Below the pieces are notes generated by a model. It searched no databases. It had not been told where the DNA came from and worked only from the letters and a program-made list of their open reading frames with translations. Of a stretch of 64,000 nucleotides of DNA, positions 55,853-64,000 are shown piece by piece (within the stretch, counting starts at the first letter, position 1; every line of letters begins with the position of its first letter). The position numbers were made by a program, and so were the translations under genes. This DNA is from Aeromonas tecta (GTDB lineage: Bacteria; Pseudomonadota; Gammaproteobacteria; Enterobacterales; Aeromonadaceae): contig NZ_CDCA01000020.1 in NCBI RefSeq assembly GCF_000820185.1, forward strand, positions 161,760 to 225,759, read 5' to 3'.

Positions 55853-57280
55853 TTAACCGCGCTCGCGGATGGTCTTGATGATATCACTGGTAGAGCAGCC
55901 ATCCTCGAAGTTCAGCACCTTGACCTCACCGCCGTTGGCGGTCACCTCGACGTAGCCCGCGATCTCTTCGGGCTTGTAGTCACCGCCCTTGACCAAGAGG
56001 TCTGGCAGGATCTCGGCGATCAACCGCTGTGGCGTGTCCTCGGCAAAGGGCACCACCCAATCCACGGCGCCCAGTGCCGCCAGCACCGTCATGCGGCGCT
56101 CGGTCGGATTAACTGGACGACCCGGTCCCTTCAGGCGACGCACCGAGTCATCGGTATTGACCGCGACGATCAGCCGATCCCCCAGCTTGCCCGCATTGGC
56201 GAGGTAGGAGACATGGCCGGCATGCAGGATGTCGAAGCAGCCGTTGGTCATCACCACCTTCTCGCCACGCAGACGGGCAGCCCGTACGGCGACCTTGAGC
56301 TGGGCCTCGGACATGACGCCAAAGCCGGTCTCCTGCTCGGTGTAGAGCGCGTTGGCGAGCTCTACCGGGCTGACGGTGGAAGTGCCCAGCTTGCCGACCA
56401 CAATGCCGGCGGCCGTGTTAGCCAGGGCGCAGGCCTCGTCCAGGCTCATGCCGGCGGCCAGGGAGGTGGCCAGGGTGGAGATGACGGTGTCACCGGCGCC
56501 GGTCACGTCATAGACCTCGTGGGCCTGAGCCGGCAGGTGCAGCTCGGGCTGGCCTTCGCGGATCAGGGTCATGCCATTCTCGGAGCGGGTTACCAGCAGG
56601 GCATCCAGCTCGAAGCGCTTGACCAGTCCCAGCCCTTTGGCGACCAGCTCGTCCTCGCTCTTCACCTTGCCCACCACCGCCTCGAATTCGGACATGTTGG
56701 GGGTCAACAGGGTGGCGCCACGATACTTCTCGAATTCGGTACCCTTGGGATCCACCAGTACCGGGATGCCAGCGGCGCGGGCGCGGGCAATCATGCCCGG
56801 CACGTCGTTCAGGGCACCCTTGCCGTAGTCAGACAGGATCATCACATCGGCCTTGGGCAGAGCCTGCTCGACCTTGCTCATCAGCAGGCTGGCATCGACA
56901 TCGTGGAAGGCTTCTTCGAAGTCCAGACGCAGCAACTGCTGGTTGCGCGACAGTACCCGCAGCTTGGTGATGGTCGGGTAATCGGCAAGGCGCACGAAAT
57001 CACAGGCGACCTTGACCCCTGCCATCTGGCCCGCCAGGGCATCGGCGGCTTCATCCTGCCCGGTCAGTCCCAGCAGCACGGCATGGGCACCGAGCGCCGC
57101 CGAGTTGAGGGCCACGTTGGCGGCGCCACCCGGGCGCTCCTCGATGTGCTCGACCTTGACCACGGGCACCGGGGCCTCGGGGGAGATCCGGCCGGTGGGG
57201 CCATGCCAGTAGCGATCCAACATGACATCGCCAACGACCAGAACGCGGGCTTTTTCAAATTCGGGCAGGGTGATCTTCAT
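55853..57280 (-). CDS. hldE: bifunctional heptose 7-phosphate kinase / heptose 1-phosphate adenylyltransferase
   Basis: Makes ADP-heptose for the LPS inner core. 475 residues: N-terminal PfkB kinase domain (~1-318; [38 protein letters not shown]) and C-terminal cytidylyltransferase-like domain (~345-475; [37 protein letters not shown]). Both active sites look intact. Divergent from the lpxL-type gene, another lipid A/LPS gene. Confidence 0.97.
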   Translation of the reverse strand: MKITLPEFEKARVLVVGDVMLDRYWHGPTGRISPEAPVPVVKVEHIEERPGGAANVALNSAALGAHAVLLGLTGQDEAADALAGQMAGVKVACDFVRLADYPTITKLRVLSRNQQLLRLDFEEAFHDVDASLLMSKVEQALPKADVMILSDYGKGALNDVPGMIARARAAGIPVLVDPKGTEFEKYRGATLLTPNMSEFEAVVGKVKSEDELVAKGLGLVKRFELDALLVTRSENGMTLIREGQPELHLPAQAHEVYDVTGAGDTVISTLATSLAAGMSLDEACALANTAAGIVVGKLGTSTVSPVELANALYTEQETGFGVMSEAQLKVAVRAARLRGEKVVMTNGCFDILHAGHVSYLANAGKLGDRLIVAVNTDDSVRRLKGPGRPVNPTERRMTVLAALGAVDWVVPFAEDTPQRLIAEILPDLLVKGGDYKPEEIAGYVEVTANGGEVKVLNFEDGCSTSDIIKTIRERG

Positions 57281-57555
57281 CTGTATCGGCTCTCAAAACC
57301 TGAAAAATTTAGCCCAAGATTTTATCACACTCTTTTAATCGACGTGAAAAAACACGGATCCACCGGCAATCACTCCCTTGCGGATCAGCCTTTCCCCTCC
57401 GACCAGACGATGGCCATTCGCACCCTCCCCCCCTTTTCGGATAGAATCCTCAGATTGCGAGTCAGGTTATCGGCTGGGATCCATGGGTGCATTCACCGCT
57501 CCCCCGTTCGACTGAACTCCCCGAATTATCTGCGATTGAGAACAAGAGACGCTTC

Positions 57556-58479
57556 ATGGCCCAAGCACATGCTCCGCACCTAGAACCCCATATGTTCCAT
57601 CCCCGCTACTGGGGTAGCTGGCTTGGTCTCAGCCTGCTCTGGCTGCTGGTGCTGCTGCCCTGGCGCAGCCAGATGTGGCTCGGCCGCCAGCTCGGCACCC
57701 TCGCTCGCAAGCTGTTGAAATCTCGTGTCAAGATAGCGCGCCGCAACCTGGAGCTGGCAATGCCCGAGCTCAGCCGGGATCAGCGCGAAGCCCTGCTGGT
57801 GCAAAACTTCGAGAGCGTGGGCTGCGCCATCTTCGAAGTCGGCATGGCCTGGTTCTGGCCGGACTGGCGGATGCGCCGCCTGATGAAGGTGGAAGGGGAA
57901 GAGCATGTCATTGCGGCCGTCGAAAACGGTCAGGGTATGCTGCTGCTCTCCTGCCACTTCCTCACCCTTGAACTCAATGCCCGCTGCTTCGGCCTGGTGC
58001 AGCCCGGGGTCGGCGTCTATCGCCCCAACACCAACCCCGTGCTGGAATACGCCCAGTACCACGGCCGCTGCGCCTCCAATAAGTACCTGGTGGATCGCAT
58101 GGACGTGAAGGGGATGATCAAGGCACTGCGCAACGGCGATGCGCTCTGGTACGCGCCGGATCACGACTATGGCTCCCACGCCAGCGTGTTCGTGCCCTAC
58201 TTTGCGGTGGAGCAGGCCGCCACCATCACCGGCACCGCCACCCTGGCCCGGGTCAAGAACACCGTCACCCTGCCCTGCTACAACATCCGCACCCAGGATG
58301 GCTACACCCTGCATATCGGCGCGCCGCTGGCAGACTATCCGAGCGGTGATGACCTGGTCGATGCCAGCCGTGCCAACCGGGAAATCGAGGCCGCCGTGCG
58401 CCGTGCCCCCGAGCAGTACATGTGGCTGCACCGCCGCTTCAAGACCCGCCCCAATCCGGAAGATGCGGGTTTCTACTAA
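57556..58479 (+). CDS. lpxL: lipid A biosynthesis (Kdo)-lauroyl acyltransferase
   Basis: Adds a secondary acyl chain to lipid A at the inner membrane. 307 residues: a membrane anchor (~20-40), the H-X4-E motif in SCHFLTLELNAR, GVYRPNTNPVLE, LWYAPDHDYG and the C-terminal MWLHRRFKTRPNPEDAGFY. LpxL and LpxM are hard to tell apart by eye; LpxL-type is favoured by the RFKTRP end. Start 57556 chosen from homology. Confidence 0.88.
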   Translation: MAQAHAPHLEPHMFHPRYWGSWLGLSLLWLLVLLPWRSQMWLGRQLGTLARKLLKSRVKIARRNLELAMPELSRDQREALLVQNFESVGCAIFEVGMAWFWPDWRMRRLMKVEGEEHVIAAVENGQGMLLLSCHFLTLELNARCFGLVQPGVGVYRPNTNPVLEYAQYHGRCASNKYLVDRMDVKGMIKALRNGDALWYAPDHDYGSHASVFVPYFAVEQAATITGTATLARVKNTVTLPCYNIRTQDGYTLHIGAPLADYPSGDDLVDASRANREIEAAVRRAPEQYMWLHRRFKTRPNPEDAGFY

Positions 58480-58494
58480 GCCCTCTTTCCCACG

Positions 58495-58523
58495 AAAAAG
58501 CCCTCGCAATGCGAGGGCTTTTT
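58495..58523. terminator. bidirectional terminator, lpxL / cpdB
   Basis: Stem AAAAAGCCCTCGC / GCGAGGGCTTTTT with a 3-nt loop between the convergent genes. Confidence 0.94.
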
Positions 58524-58546
58524 GTTATCTGCCTTGAGCGCCGCTA

Positions 58547-60535
58547 TCAGCGCACCAGGCGGTAGATGGCGTAGCCAGGGTGCTTGGCATCGCTCATCGG
58601 CAGGGTGGACTGGTACGTCAGATCCGTCCCCGCCAGGGCTTTCGCCTGGTCGGTCGGCGAGGAGTAGAGCCGCACATCCACGCCAGTGGGCAGTGCCTTC
58701 ATGTGCCAGTTGTTGTTGGCCGCCGGGCTGAAACCGGACGGATTGGCGGCAGACTGGGACTTCAGGTACTGGGCGATGATCTCCCGCGTCTCGAAGGGAT
58801 CTTCGTGAACGATGTTGCTGCCATCAACGCCCGGGAAGTGGCCGCCGCCACTGGCGCGGTAGTTGTTGGTCACCACGTAGAACTTCTGGGCCGGGTCGAT
58901 GGGCTGGCCGTTGAAGGTCAGGCCGCTGATGCGCTGGCCATCACTCACCTTGGTGCCCTCCTTGCTGTAGCGAGCTGGCTGGGTGATGTCCACCTCGTAA
59001 CTCACCCCGTCAATGACGTCGAAGTTATAGGTCGGGAAGTTCTCGTTCACCAGCCACTGCACCCCGGTCTGACTCGCGTCGATCTTGTTGAACTGACCGG
59101 CACTCATCTCCAGCCACTCCTTGACGGTGGCCCCGTTCACCTCGACCACCTGCAGGGTGTTCGGGTAGATGTAGAGATCCGAGACGTTGCGCAGGGAGAT
59201 GTCGCCCTGAGCCACATAGGTGAAGTCATTGATGCCGTTGCGACCACCGCGGAAAGGGGCGGCGACCGACAGGATCGGATAAGGCTCCTTGAGCAGACCA
59301 TCTTTTTGCAGCTGCTCGGCGTGCTGACGCTGGGCGTCGCTCACCAGTTGTACCGAGGGATCGTCCTGCACCAGGGCGAAGAAGCTGTGGATGGGGGAGG
59401 TTATCTTGCCGAGCGGCTCGTCCAGCCATTGGTTGGTGGCGTCGTGATCCGCCTGCACCAGATCGACCACCTGCTGATCCACGGCGCTGCCTTCGCTTGA
59501 GTCAATCTTGCGCAGGCTGGCCTGGCTCTGCTTCACCTGCCACTTGCCATCCACCTGCTCCAGCTTGAGATCGATGATGCCGAGGTGATTGCCCCAGTAG
59601 CCTGGCATCACGGTCGGGATGCCGCTCAGGGTGCCGGCCTGGTTATCTACCTCGGGCAAGTCCGGGAAGTCGCCGGGGAAGTTCTTGTGGGCGTGGCCCA
59701 GCATCAGGGCATCGACCCCCTTCACCTTGGCCAGATGCCAAGCGGAGTTCTCCATCATGGCTTCGTAGCTGTTGGCGTTGATACCGGTGTGAGCCACCAC
59801 CACCACCAGATCGGCGCCCTTGGCGCGCAGCTCGGGCACATAATGGTTGGCGGTTTCCACCATGTCGGCCACCACCACCTTGCCTTCCAGGTGGCGCTTG
59901 TCCCACTGCAACACCTGCGGCGGGGTCAAGCCGAGGATGCCGACCTTGACGGTCTGCGTCTGGCCCTTGTCATCCGTCACCTGGCGCTCCAGCAGCAGGT
60001 AGGGGGTGAACTTGTTGCCGCTCCAGTCGATTTGCCCCTTGGCATCGCGCTTGAAGGCGCCCGCCTCGAACACGTTGGCATTCACATAGGGGAACTTGGC
60101 CCCCGTCAGCACCTTGCCGAGGTAATCCAGCCCGTAGTTGAACTCGTGGTTGCCGAGGTTGCCGGCGTCATAGCCGAGTTCGTTCATGGCCTTGAACACG
60201 GGGTGAGCCTGCTTGTCGAGGTAGCCCGCGCCGGACTGCTCGAAGATGTAGTCCGCCAGCGGCGTGCCCTGGATCAGATCGCCGTTGTCGAGCAGCAGGT
60301 TGTTGGGGTTTTCGGCGCGGGCCGCCCGGATCAGCAGGGCGGTGCGGGAGAGGCCAAACTTGCGGTCCTCCTTGTTCTGGTAGTAGTCATAGCCCAGCAC
60401 GTTGGAGTGGATATCAGAGGTCTGGATCAGGCGCAGGGAGACGGTCCCCGGCTGCGCCTTGCTGTCGTTTTCGTTGCTACAGGCAGACAACAGCACAATG
60501 GCTGCAATAGCACCCAGTTTCATAGTTTTATTCAC
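58547..60535 (-). CDS. cpdB: 2',3'-cyclic-nucleotide 2'-phosphodiesterase / 3'-nucleotidase, lipoprotein form
   Basis: 662 residues. Lipobox IVLLSACSNENDS near residue 19 suggests a lipid-anchored periplasmic enzyme, unlike E. coli CpdB, which is soluble. Metallophosphatase motifs: LIQTSDIHSNVLGYDYY, LLLDNGDLIQGTPLADYI, DAGNLGNHEFNYGLDYL, VVAHTGIN, LMLGHAHKNFPG. C-terminal 5'-nucleotidase domain with TNNYRASGGGHFPGVDGSN. Salvages extracellular nucleotides. GTG start at 60535 with GGGA seven nucleotides upstream. Confidence 0.93.
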   Translation of the reverse strand: MNKTMKLGAIAAIVLLSACSNENDSKAQPGTVSLRLIQTSDIHSNVLGYDYYQNKEDRKFGLSRTALLIRAARAENPNNLLLDNGDLIQGTPLADYIFEQSGAGYLDKQAHPVFKAMNELGYDAGNLGNHEFNYGLDYLGKVLTGAKFPYVNANVFEAGAFKRDAKGQIDWSGNKFTPYLLLERQVTDDKGQTQTVKVGILGLTPPQVLQWDKRHLEGKVVVADMVETANHYVPELRAKGADLVVVVAHTGINANSYEAMMENSAWHLAKVKGVDALMLGHAHKNFPGDFPDLPEVDNQAGTLSGIPTVMPGYWGNHLGIIDLKLEQVDGKWQVKQSQASLRKIDSSEGSAVDQQVVDLVQADHDATNQWLDEPLGKITSPIHSFFALVQDDPSVQLVSDAQRQHAEQLQKDGLLKEPYPILSVAAPFRGGRNGINDFTYVAQGDISLRNVSDLYIYPNTLQVVEVNGATVKEWLEMSAGQFNKIDASQTGVQWLVNENFPTYNFDVIDGVSYEVDITQPARYSKEGTKVSDGQRISGLTFNGQPIDPAQKFYVVTNNYRASGGGHFPGVDGSNIVHEDPFETREIIAQYLKSQSAANPSGFSPAANNNWHMKALPTGVDVRLYSSPTDQAKALAGTDLTYQSTLPMSDAKHPGYAIYRLVR

Positions 60536-60650
60536 TGTCTTTTCCCTTTTATTATGAATAACGCTTTACCAGCGCCGGGAATTTAACAGACGAATATGTC
60601 AGCACATGAAGCCGGGACTCATTTTTATGAAGCCCTGCACAAAAATAGCC

Positions 60651-61271
60651 TTATGACGCCATCAGGGCGCCGCTCGCCAACTTGATTGCCAGCCCCAGCA
60701 TGATGATACCGACAACAATATCAATGGCTTGCTGCACTCTGCCCCGAGCAAGCCAGGGCGAGAGCGCCGCCGCGCCGAACGCCAGGCTGTAGAACCACAC
60801 CACGGAGGCCAGCATGGCCCCCGCCGCGAAGGCCGGCCGCAGCGACTCGGCAAACTGGCTGCCAAAGGAGCCGAGCAACATCAGGGTATCCAGATAGACA
60901 TGGGGGTTGAGCAGGGTCACGCCGAGGGTCATCGCCAGCACGCTCTTGACCCCCATCAGCTGGGGGGAATCCGCCAGCGCGGCCCCCTGCCCCTGCCAGG
61001 CACTGCGCAGGGAGCGCAGGCCGAACCAGCCGAGGAACAACACCCCGCCCCAGGTCAGCAGCGCCAGTCCGATGGGGCTGGCCGCCAGCAGATTGGCCCC
61101 GCCGAATACCCCAATTCCAATCAGCACCAGATCGCACAGGCAGCAGAGCGTGGCCGCCAGCAGATGATGGTTGCGGTGAATGCCCCGACTCAGCACGAAG
61201 GCATTCTGGGCACCGATGGGAATGATCATGGCGAGGCCGAGGGTGAAGCCTTGCAGTGTGGTGGCGAACAT
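60651..61271 (-). CDS. argO: LysE/ArgO family amino-acid exporter
   Basis: 206 residues, about six membrane helices. GFTLGLAMIIPIGAQNAFVLSRGI is the LysE/ArgO hallmark, and VTLLNPHVYLDTLMLLGSFG the second conserved part. In E. coli argO is activated by ArgP to export arginine; argP lies 2 kb away here, which supports the assignment. Confidence 0.87.
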   Translation of the reverse strand: MFATTLQGFTLGLAMIIPIGAQNAFVLSRGIHRNHHLLAATLCCLCDLVLIGIGVFGGANLLAASPIGLALLTWGGVLFLGWFGLRSLRSAWQGQGAALADSPQLMGVKSVLAMTLGVTLLNPHVYLDTLMLLGSFGSQFAESLRPAFAAGAMLASVVWFYSLAFGAAALSPWLARGRVQQAIDIVVGIIMLGLAIKLASGALMAS

Positions 61272-61639
61272 GGAGGAGACGTCCCTGTATGGATGATGGC
61301 GGCACTATAAGGGAGGCGACGTAATCAGAGAAATTCATTCATTTTCTGATGCATTCAAAAATCTGATGATGGGAATCCCAACGCCCTTTGTGGCGGGCTG
61401 TCAATTGCAGGATCTGACAATTGTGAGCCCCTCTCCGTGACCCGAGAATCAGCAGGGTTATTACGTCAGCGCGGGAAACGCGGCGTGAACGGACCCCGAT
61501 AACGAGCTGAGCGGCCACAAGCTGAACGACAAGGCGCCGCCACTCGACCTCAATGTCGCCTGGCAGGCAGATGGGAAGAGAGATGATGACCCCGGATGAC
61601 GGACCAAGCGGCGCCGATGCGCCACTTAGCCTGCGACGA
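61272..61639. other. argO-ahyR intergenic region with a possible gene remnant
   Basis: About 370 bp. An open frame 61489-61599 after a stop codes TDPDNELSGHKLNDKAPPLD and LNVAWQADGKRDDDPG, looks protein-like, but has no start codon and is bounded by stops; it may be a decayed gene end. The part at 61310-61375 is AT-rich and probably holds the argO promoter. Confidence 0.35.
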
Positions 61640-62422
61640 TCACTGCAGCAGTCTGGGGAAGTTGGTGACCACCACCTGATCCAGGTTCGGCAGCAGGATC
61701 CCGCTGCTCACTCCCTTGGCGATGGCCTGATAGCGGTTCATGGAGCCGGTCTTGCGGGTCACCTGGTTGAGGTGGTAGTTCACGGTGCGTTCGGTGATGC
61801 CGAGGATGCAGGCGATTTCGCTCGAGGTTTTCCCTTCGCTGGCCCAGAACAGACACTCGGTCTCCCGCTCGGTCAGGGACTCCTGCACGCCCTCTTCCCG
61901 CATGCCGAGCCGTACGATCCGGATCGCCGCCTCGAAGATGTAATTGGACATCCAGGAGAGGATGGGCGAGGACTCCAGCAGCAGATCGCTGGAGGCACGC
62001 TCGGCGGTGATGAACGACAGTATGCCGTTCTCCCCCGCCCCCCCGTGCAGCGGAAACGAGACGCCGTTGCGCAGCCCGAACTCCGCCGCCAACCCCATCA
62101 CATCCATGCTGCCCTCTTGCAGAAAACGCGCCTTGTCATCCAGCCGGTTCCAGTAGATCGGCAGGGTCTGGCGGCGGGCGAGCTGGATGATGGGGTCGCA
62201 GGCCAGCATGTTGTTGAGCGCGTAGGCCTGCACCCAGGAGTCGGGACATTGATTGAACAGCACCACCTTGGGCCTTTGCATCGACATGGGCAGGATGAGC
62301 GCAAAACGATAGTAGTCGTAGCCCATCCCCAGAGTGAAGTGGCCGATCAGATCCGCCAACCGATTGCCATCGGTCACCTGTGTGAAATGTTCTAGATACT
62401 CAAGCAGTTGGTCGCGTGTCAT
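61640..62422 (-). CDS. ahyR: quorum-sensing LuxR-type regulator AhyR
   Basis: 260 residues, the AhyR/AsaR length. Acyl-homoserine-lactone binding domain with YDYYRFALILPMSMQRPKV, the conserved Trp/Asp residues in YWNRLDDKARF, and GISFPLHG-like NGVSFPLHGGAG; C-terminal HTH TERETECLFWASEGKTSSEIACILGITERTVNYHLNQV. Binds N-butanoyl-homoserine lactone in A. hydrophila. Start 62422 has a G-rich site eight nucleotides upstream. Divergent from ahyI, 64 bp apart. Confidence 0.96.
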   Translation of the reverse strand: MTRDQLLEYLEHFTQVTDGNRLADLIGHFTLGMGYDYYRFALILPMSMQRPKVVLFNQCPDSWVQAYALNNMLACDPIIQLARRQTLPIYWNRLDDKARFLQEGSMDVMGLAAEFGLRNGVSFPLHGGAGENGILSFITAERASSDLLLESSPILSWMSNYIFEAAIRIVRLGMREEGVQESLTERETECLFWASEGKTSSEIACILGITERTVNYHLNQVTRKTGSMNRYQAIAKGVSSGILLPNLDQVVVTNFPRLLQ

Positions 62423-62486
62423 TAGGCTAGCCCCCCTGGCCAAGGCTTTGGATTATAGCGCCGAACCATGAAATGGAGAGACATGA

Positions 62487-63113
62487 ATGCTTGTTTTCAA
62501 AGGAAAATTAAAAGAACACCCCAGATGGGCGGTCGAAAACGAGCTTTATCGCTTCCGCAAGCGAGTCTTCTCCGATCGGCTCGGCTGGGATGTGGAATCC
62601 CACCGGGGTCTGGAACAGGACAGCTTCGACAAGCCCGACACCCACTGGGTACTGATTGAGGACGAACAAGGGCTGTGCGGCTGCATCCGGCTGCTCAGTT
62701 GCGCCCAGGATTACATGCTGCCCAGCATCTTCCCCAGTGCCCTCGCGGGCGAACGGGCGCCGCGCAGCCCCGATGTGTGGGAGCTGACCCGCCTCGCCAT
62801 CGATGCCAACCGGGCGCCCATGCTCGACAATGGCATCAGCGAGCTGACCTGCGTCATCTTCCGCGAGGTCTATGCCTTCGCCTGCGCGCAAGGGATCCGC
62901 GAGCTGGTCGCCGTGGTCAGTCTGCCGGTGGAGCGGATCTTTCGCCGCCTCGGCCTGCCCATCGAGCGGCTCGGCCACCGTCAGGCGGTGGATTTGGGCG
63001 CGGTGCGCGGGGTCGGCATCCGCTTCCTGCTGGACGAGCGTTTCGAGCGCGCCGTCAACCGGCCTCTGCGAGGTCAATACGAGCCAGCGGGCGAGCTGCT
63101 CGGCACTCCTTGA
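62487..63113 (+). CDS. ahyI: acyl-homoserine-lactone synthase AhyI
   Basis: 208 residues. LuxI family: FRKRVFSDRLGWDV with conserved Arg, Trp; DTHWVLIEDEQGLCGCIRLL; WELTRLAID; IRELVAVVSLPVERIFRRLGLP. Makes mainly C4-HSL in Aeromonas from S-adenosylmethionine and acyl-ACP. ATG 62487 has GGAG eight nucleotides upstream. Controlled by AhyR. Confidence 0.96.
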   Translation: MLVFKGKLKEHPRWAVENELYRFRKRVFSDRLGWDVESHRGLEQDSFDKPDTHWVLIEDEQGLCGCIRLLSCAQDYMLPSIFPSALAGERAPRSPDVWELTRLAIDANRAPMLDNGISELTCVIFREVYAFACAQGIRELVAVVSLPVERIFRRLGLPIERLGHRQAVDLGAVRGVGIRFLLDERFERAVNRPLRGQYEPAGELLGTP

Positions 63114-63153
63114 AGCCAATAAGCTAGGCCCCCACGCCAGCAAGCCGCCTCAT

Positions 63154-63180
63154 AAAAAAGTCCCGGGACATGCCCGGGAC
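63154..63180 (-). terminator. minus-strand intrinsic terminator, possibly of an sRNA
   Basis: Stem GTCCCGGG / CCCGGGAC with a 5-nt loop and, on the minus strand, a run of six U residues. No minus-strand protein gene is known upstream of it, so it may end a small RNA; it also forms a hairpin for ahyI but without a T tract on that side. Confidence 0.6.
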
Positions 63181-63393
63181 CAAAACTCTCGCTATGGCCC
63201 GTTTCCACCCCATGCAAAAACGGACCGAATGAGTATCCAATGAATCTCATTTCGCCGCTACTGTCACTTATCACAGTGACCGACCCTCCGATGTCTAGTA
63301 CCGACCAGACCCCCATGACGGCTCCCATGCTTGTTGCCAGCCCCTCATTTAAGTAGCATATTTTCTACATCAAGAAGTTGATAAGGAAATCTA

Positions 63394-64000
63394 ATGAAAG
63401 CCCTGGACTACAAACTGCTGCTGGCGCTGGATGCGGTGATGGAGGAGCAAAACTTCGAGCGGGCCGCCCAGCGTCTGCACCTCACCCAGTCCGCTATCTC
63501 CCAGCGCATCAAGCAGCTGGAGCAGCAATTTGCCGAGCCGCTGATCATTCGCAGCCAGCCGCTGCGGGCCACCGAGCTCGGCCAGAAGTTGCTGGCCCAC
63601 TATCGCCAGGTGCGCCAGCTGGAGCTGGAGCTGGCCGGCGAGCTCTCCCCTGACGAGCCGCAGGCGCCGGTGCGGGTCAGCATCGCCATCAACGCCGACA
63701 GCCTCGCCACCTGGTTCCTGCCCGCCCTCGGTCCGCTGCTGGAGCAACATCCCATCGAGCTGAACCTGCTGGTGGATGACGAGAGCCGCACCCTCGACAA
63801 GGTGCGCGAGGGCCAGGCGTTCGGCGCCGTCAGCCTGCAACCCCAGCCGCTTGCCGGCTGCTGCGTCGATGAGCTCGGCGAGATGCACTACCTACTGGCC
63901 GCGAGCCCCGCCTTCGTCGCCCGCCACTTCCCGCACGGGATCACGCCTGCGGCGCTGGCCAAGGCACCGGCGGTGGCCTTCGATCAGCGCGACGACATGC
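63394..64000 (+). CDS. argP: LysR family regulator ArgP, 3' end outside window
   Basis: About 202 of ~300 codons present. HTH: YKLLLALDAVMEEQNFERAAQRLHLTQSAISQRIKQLEQQF, matching ArgP (IciA), then an effector domain (RVSIAINADSLATWFLPALGPLLEQ). ArgP senses arginine/lysine and activates argO in E. coli. Start 63394 has AAGGAAATCTA before it. Confidence 0.88.
   Translation, partial: MKALDYKLLLALDAVMEEQNFERAAQRLHLTQSAISQRIKQLEQQFAEPLIIRSQPLRATELGQKLLAHYRQVRQLELELAGELSPDEPQAPVRVSIAINADSLATWFLPALGPLLEQHPIELNLLVDDESRTLDKVREGQAFGAVSLQPQPLAGCCVDELGEMHYLLAASPAFVARHFPHGITPAALAKAPAVAFDQRDDM

Noticed and set aside
55799..57583. 594-codon open frame antisense to hldE
   Set aside because: Overlaps hldE completely; amino-acid composition is that of a shadow frame.
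63074..63328. 84-codon minus-strand frame between ahyI and argP
   Set aside because: Overlaps the end of ahyI and the terminator hairpin; composition and lack of a ribosome-binding site do not support a protein. A small RNA is the better explanation.

Overview
The window reads as a chromosomal segment of an Aeromonas species (gammaproteobacterium, GC-rich, dense coding). The best single marker is the AhyR/AhyI-type LuxR/LuxI quorum-sensing pair near the right end. Many other genes are typical enteric/Aeromonas housekeeping genes: alaS, recX, recA, pncC, mutS, znuABC, parC, parE, tolC, hldE and lpxL. No rRNA, tRNA or CRISPR array was seen.

Layout. 1-8.0 kb: DNA repair and translation genes (alaS 3'-truncated by the window edge, recX, recA with an SOS box, pncC, a Spy/CpxP-like periplasmic protein, mutS). 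8.1-10.9 kb: a BCCT compatible-solute transporter with a companion protein and a tiny hydrophobic ORF, divergent from a CosR-like MarR regulator. 10.9-17.2 kb: yjaG, a 2-hydroxyacid dehydrogenase, mepM, then a LapD-like degenerate EAL protein coupled to a TAXI periplasmic binding protein, convergent with lapG. 17.2-25.9 kb: znuA/znuCB around a Zur-like operator, a LysR/DMT pair, a UDG-like protein, rarD plus a GIY-YIG protein, the psp operon (pspA, pspC, pspG) with a sigma54 promoter and a paired upstream palindrome, and plsC. 26-33.3 kb: an scs-type thiol/copper-tolerance operon carrying a duplicated piece of scsC, an EF-hand protein, and a four-gene cluster of a J-domain protein with three unknown proteins. 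33.8-37.3 kb: a POT peptide transporter, small unknown genes and a roughly 156-bp MITE.

37.2-42.7 kb is an AT-rich accessory island inserted against the 3' end of parC. It holds a C5-cytosine DNA methyltransferase, a DUF262 protein, an AAA/DUF3696 ATPase and an unknown protein, all in one direction with overlapping ends. This is the most likely defence or modification system in the window, and I cannot assign it with certainty to a named one.

42.7-54.1 kb holds parC, parE and the conserved nudF-yqiB-cpdA-yqiA group, interrupted relative to E. coli by an efflux trio (AaeX/AaeA/AaeB-like), a GFA-family protein and a Nudix hydrolase. Two of the genes here (yqiA, yqiB) carry diverged partial duplicates of their own 5' ends next to them, as scsC does for its 3' end. 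54.4-64 kb: tolC, hldE, lpxL-type acyltransferase, cpdB, argO, ahyR/ahyI, and argP cut by the window edge.

All family assignments come from reading protein sequences and motifs by eye; no database search was run.
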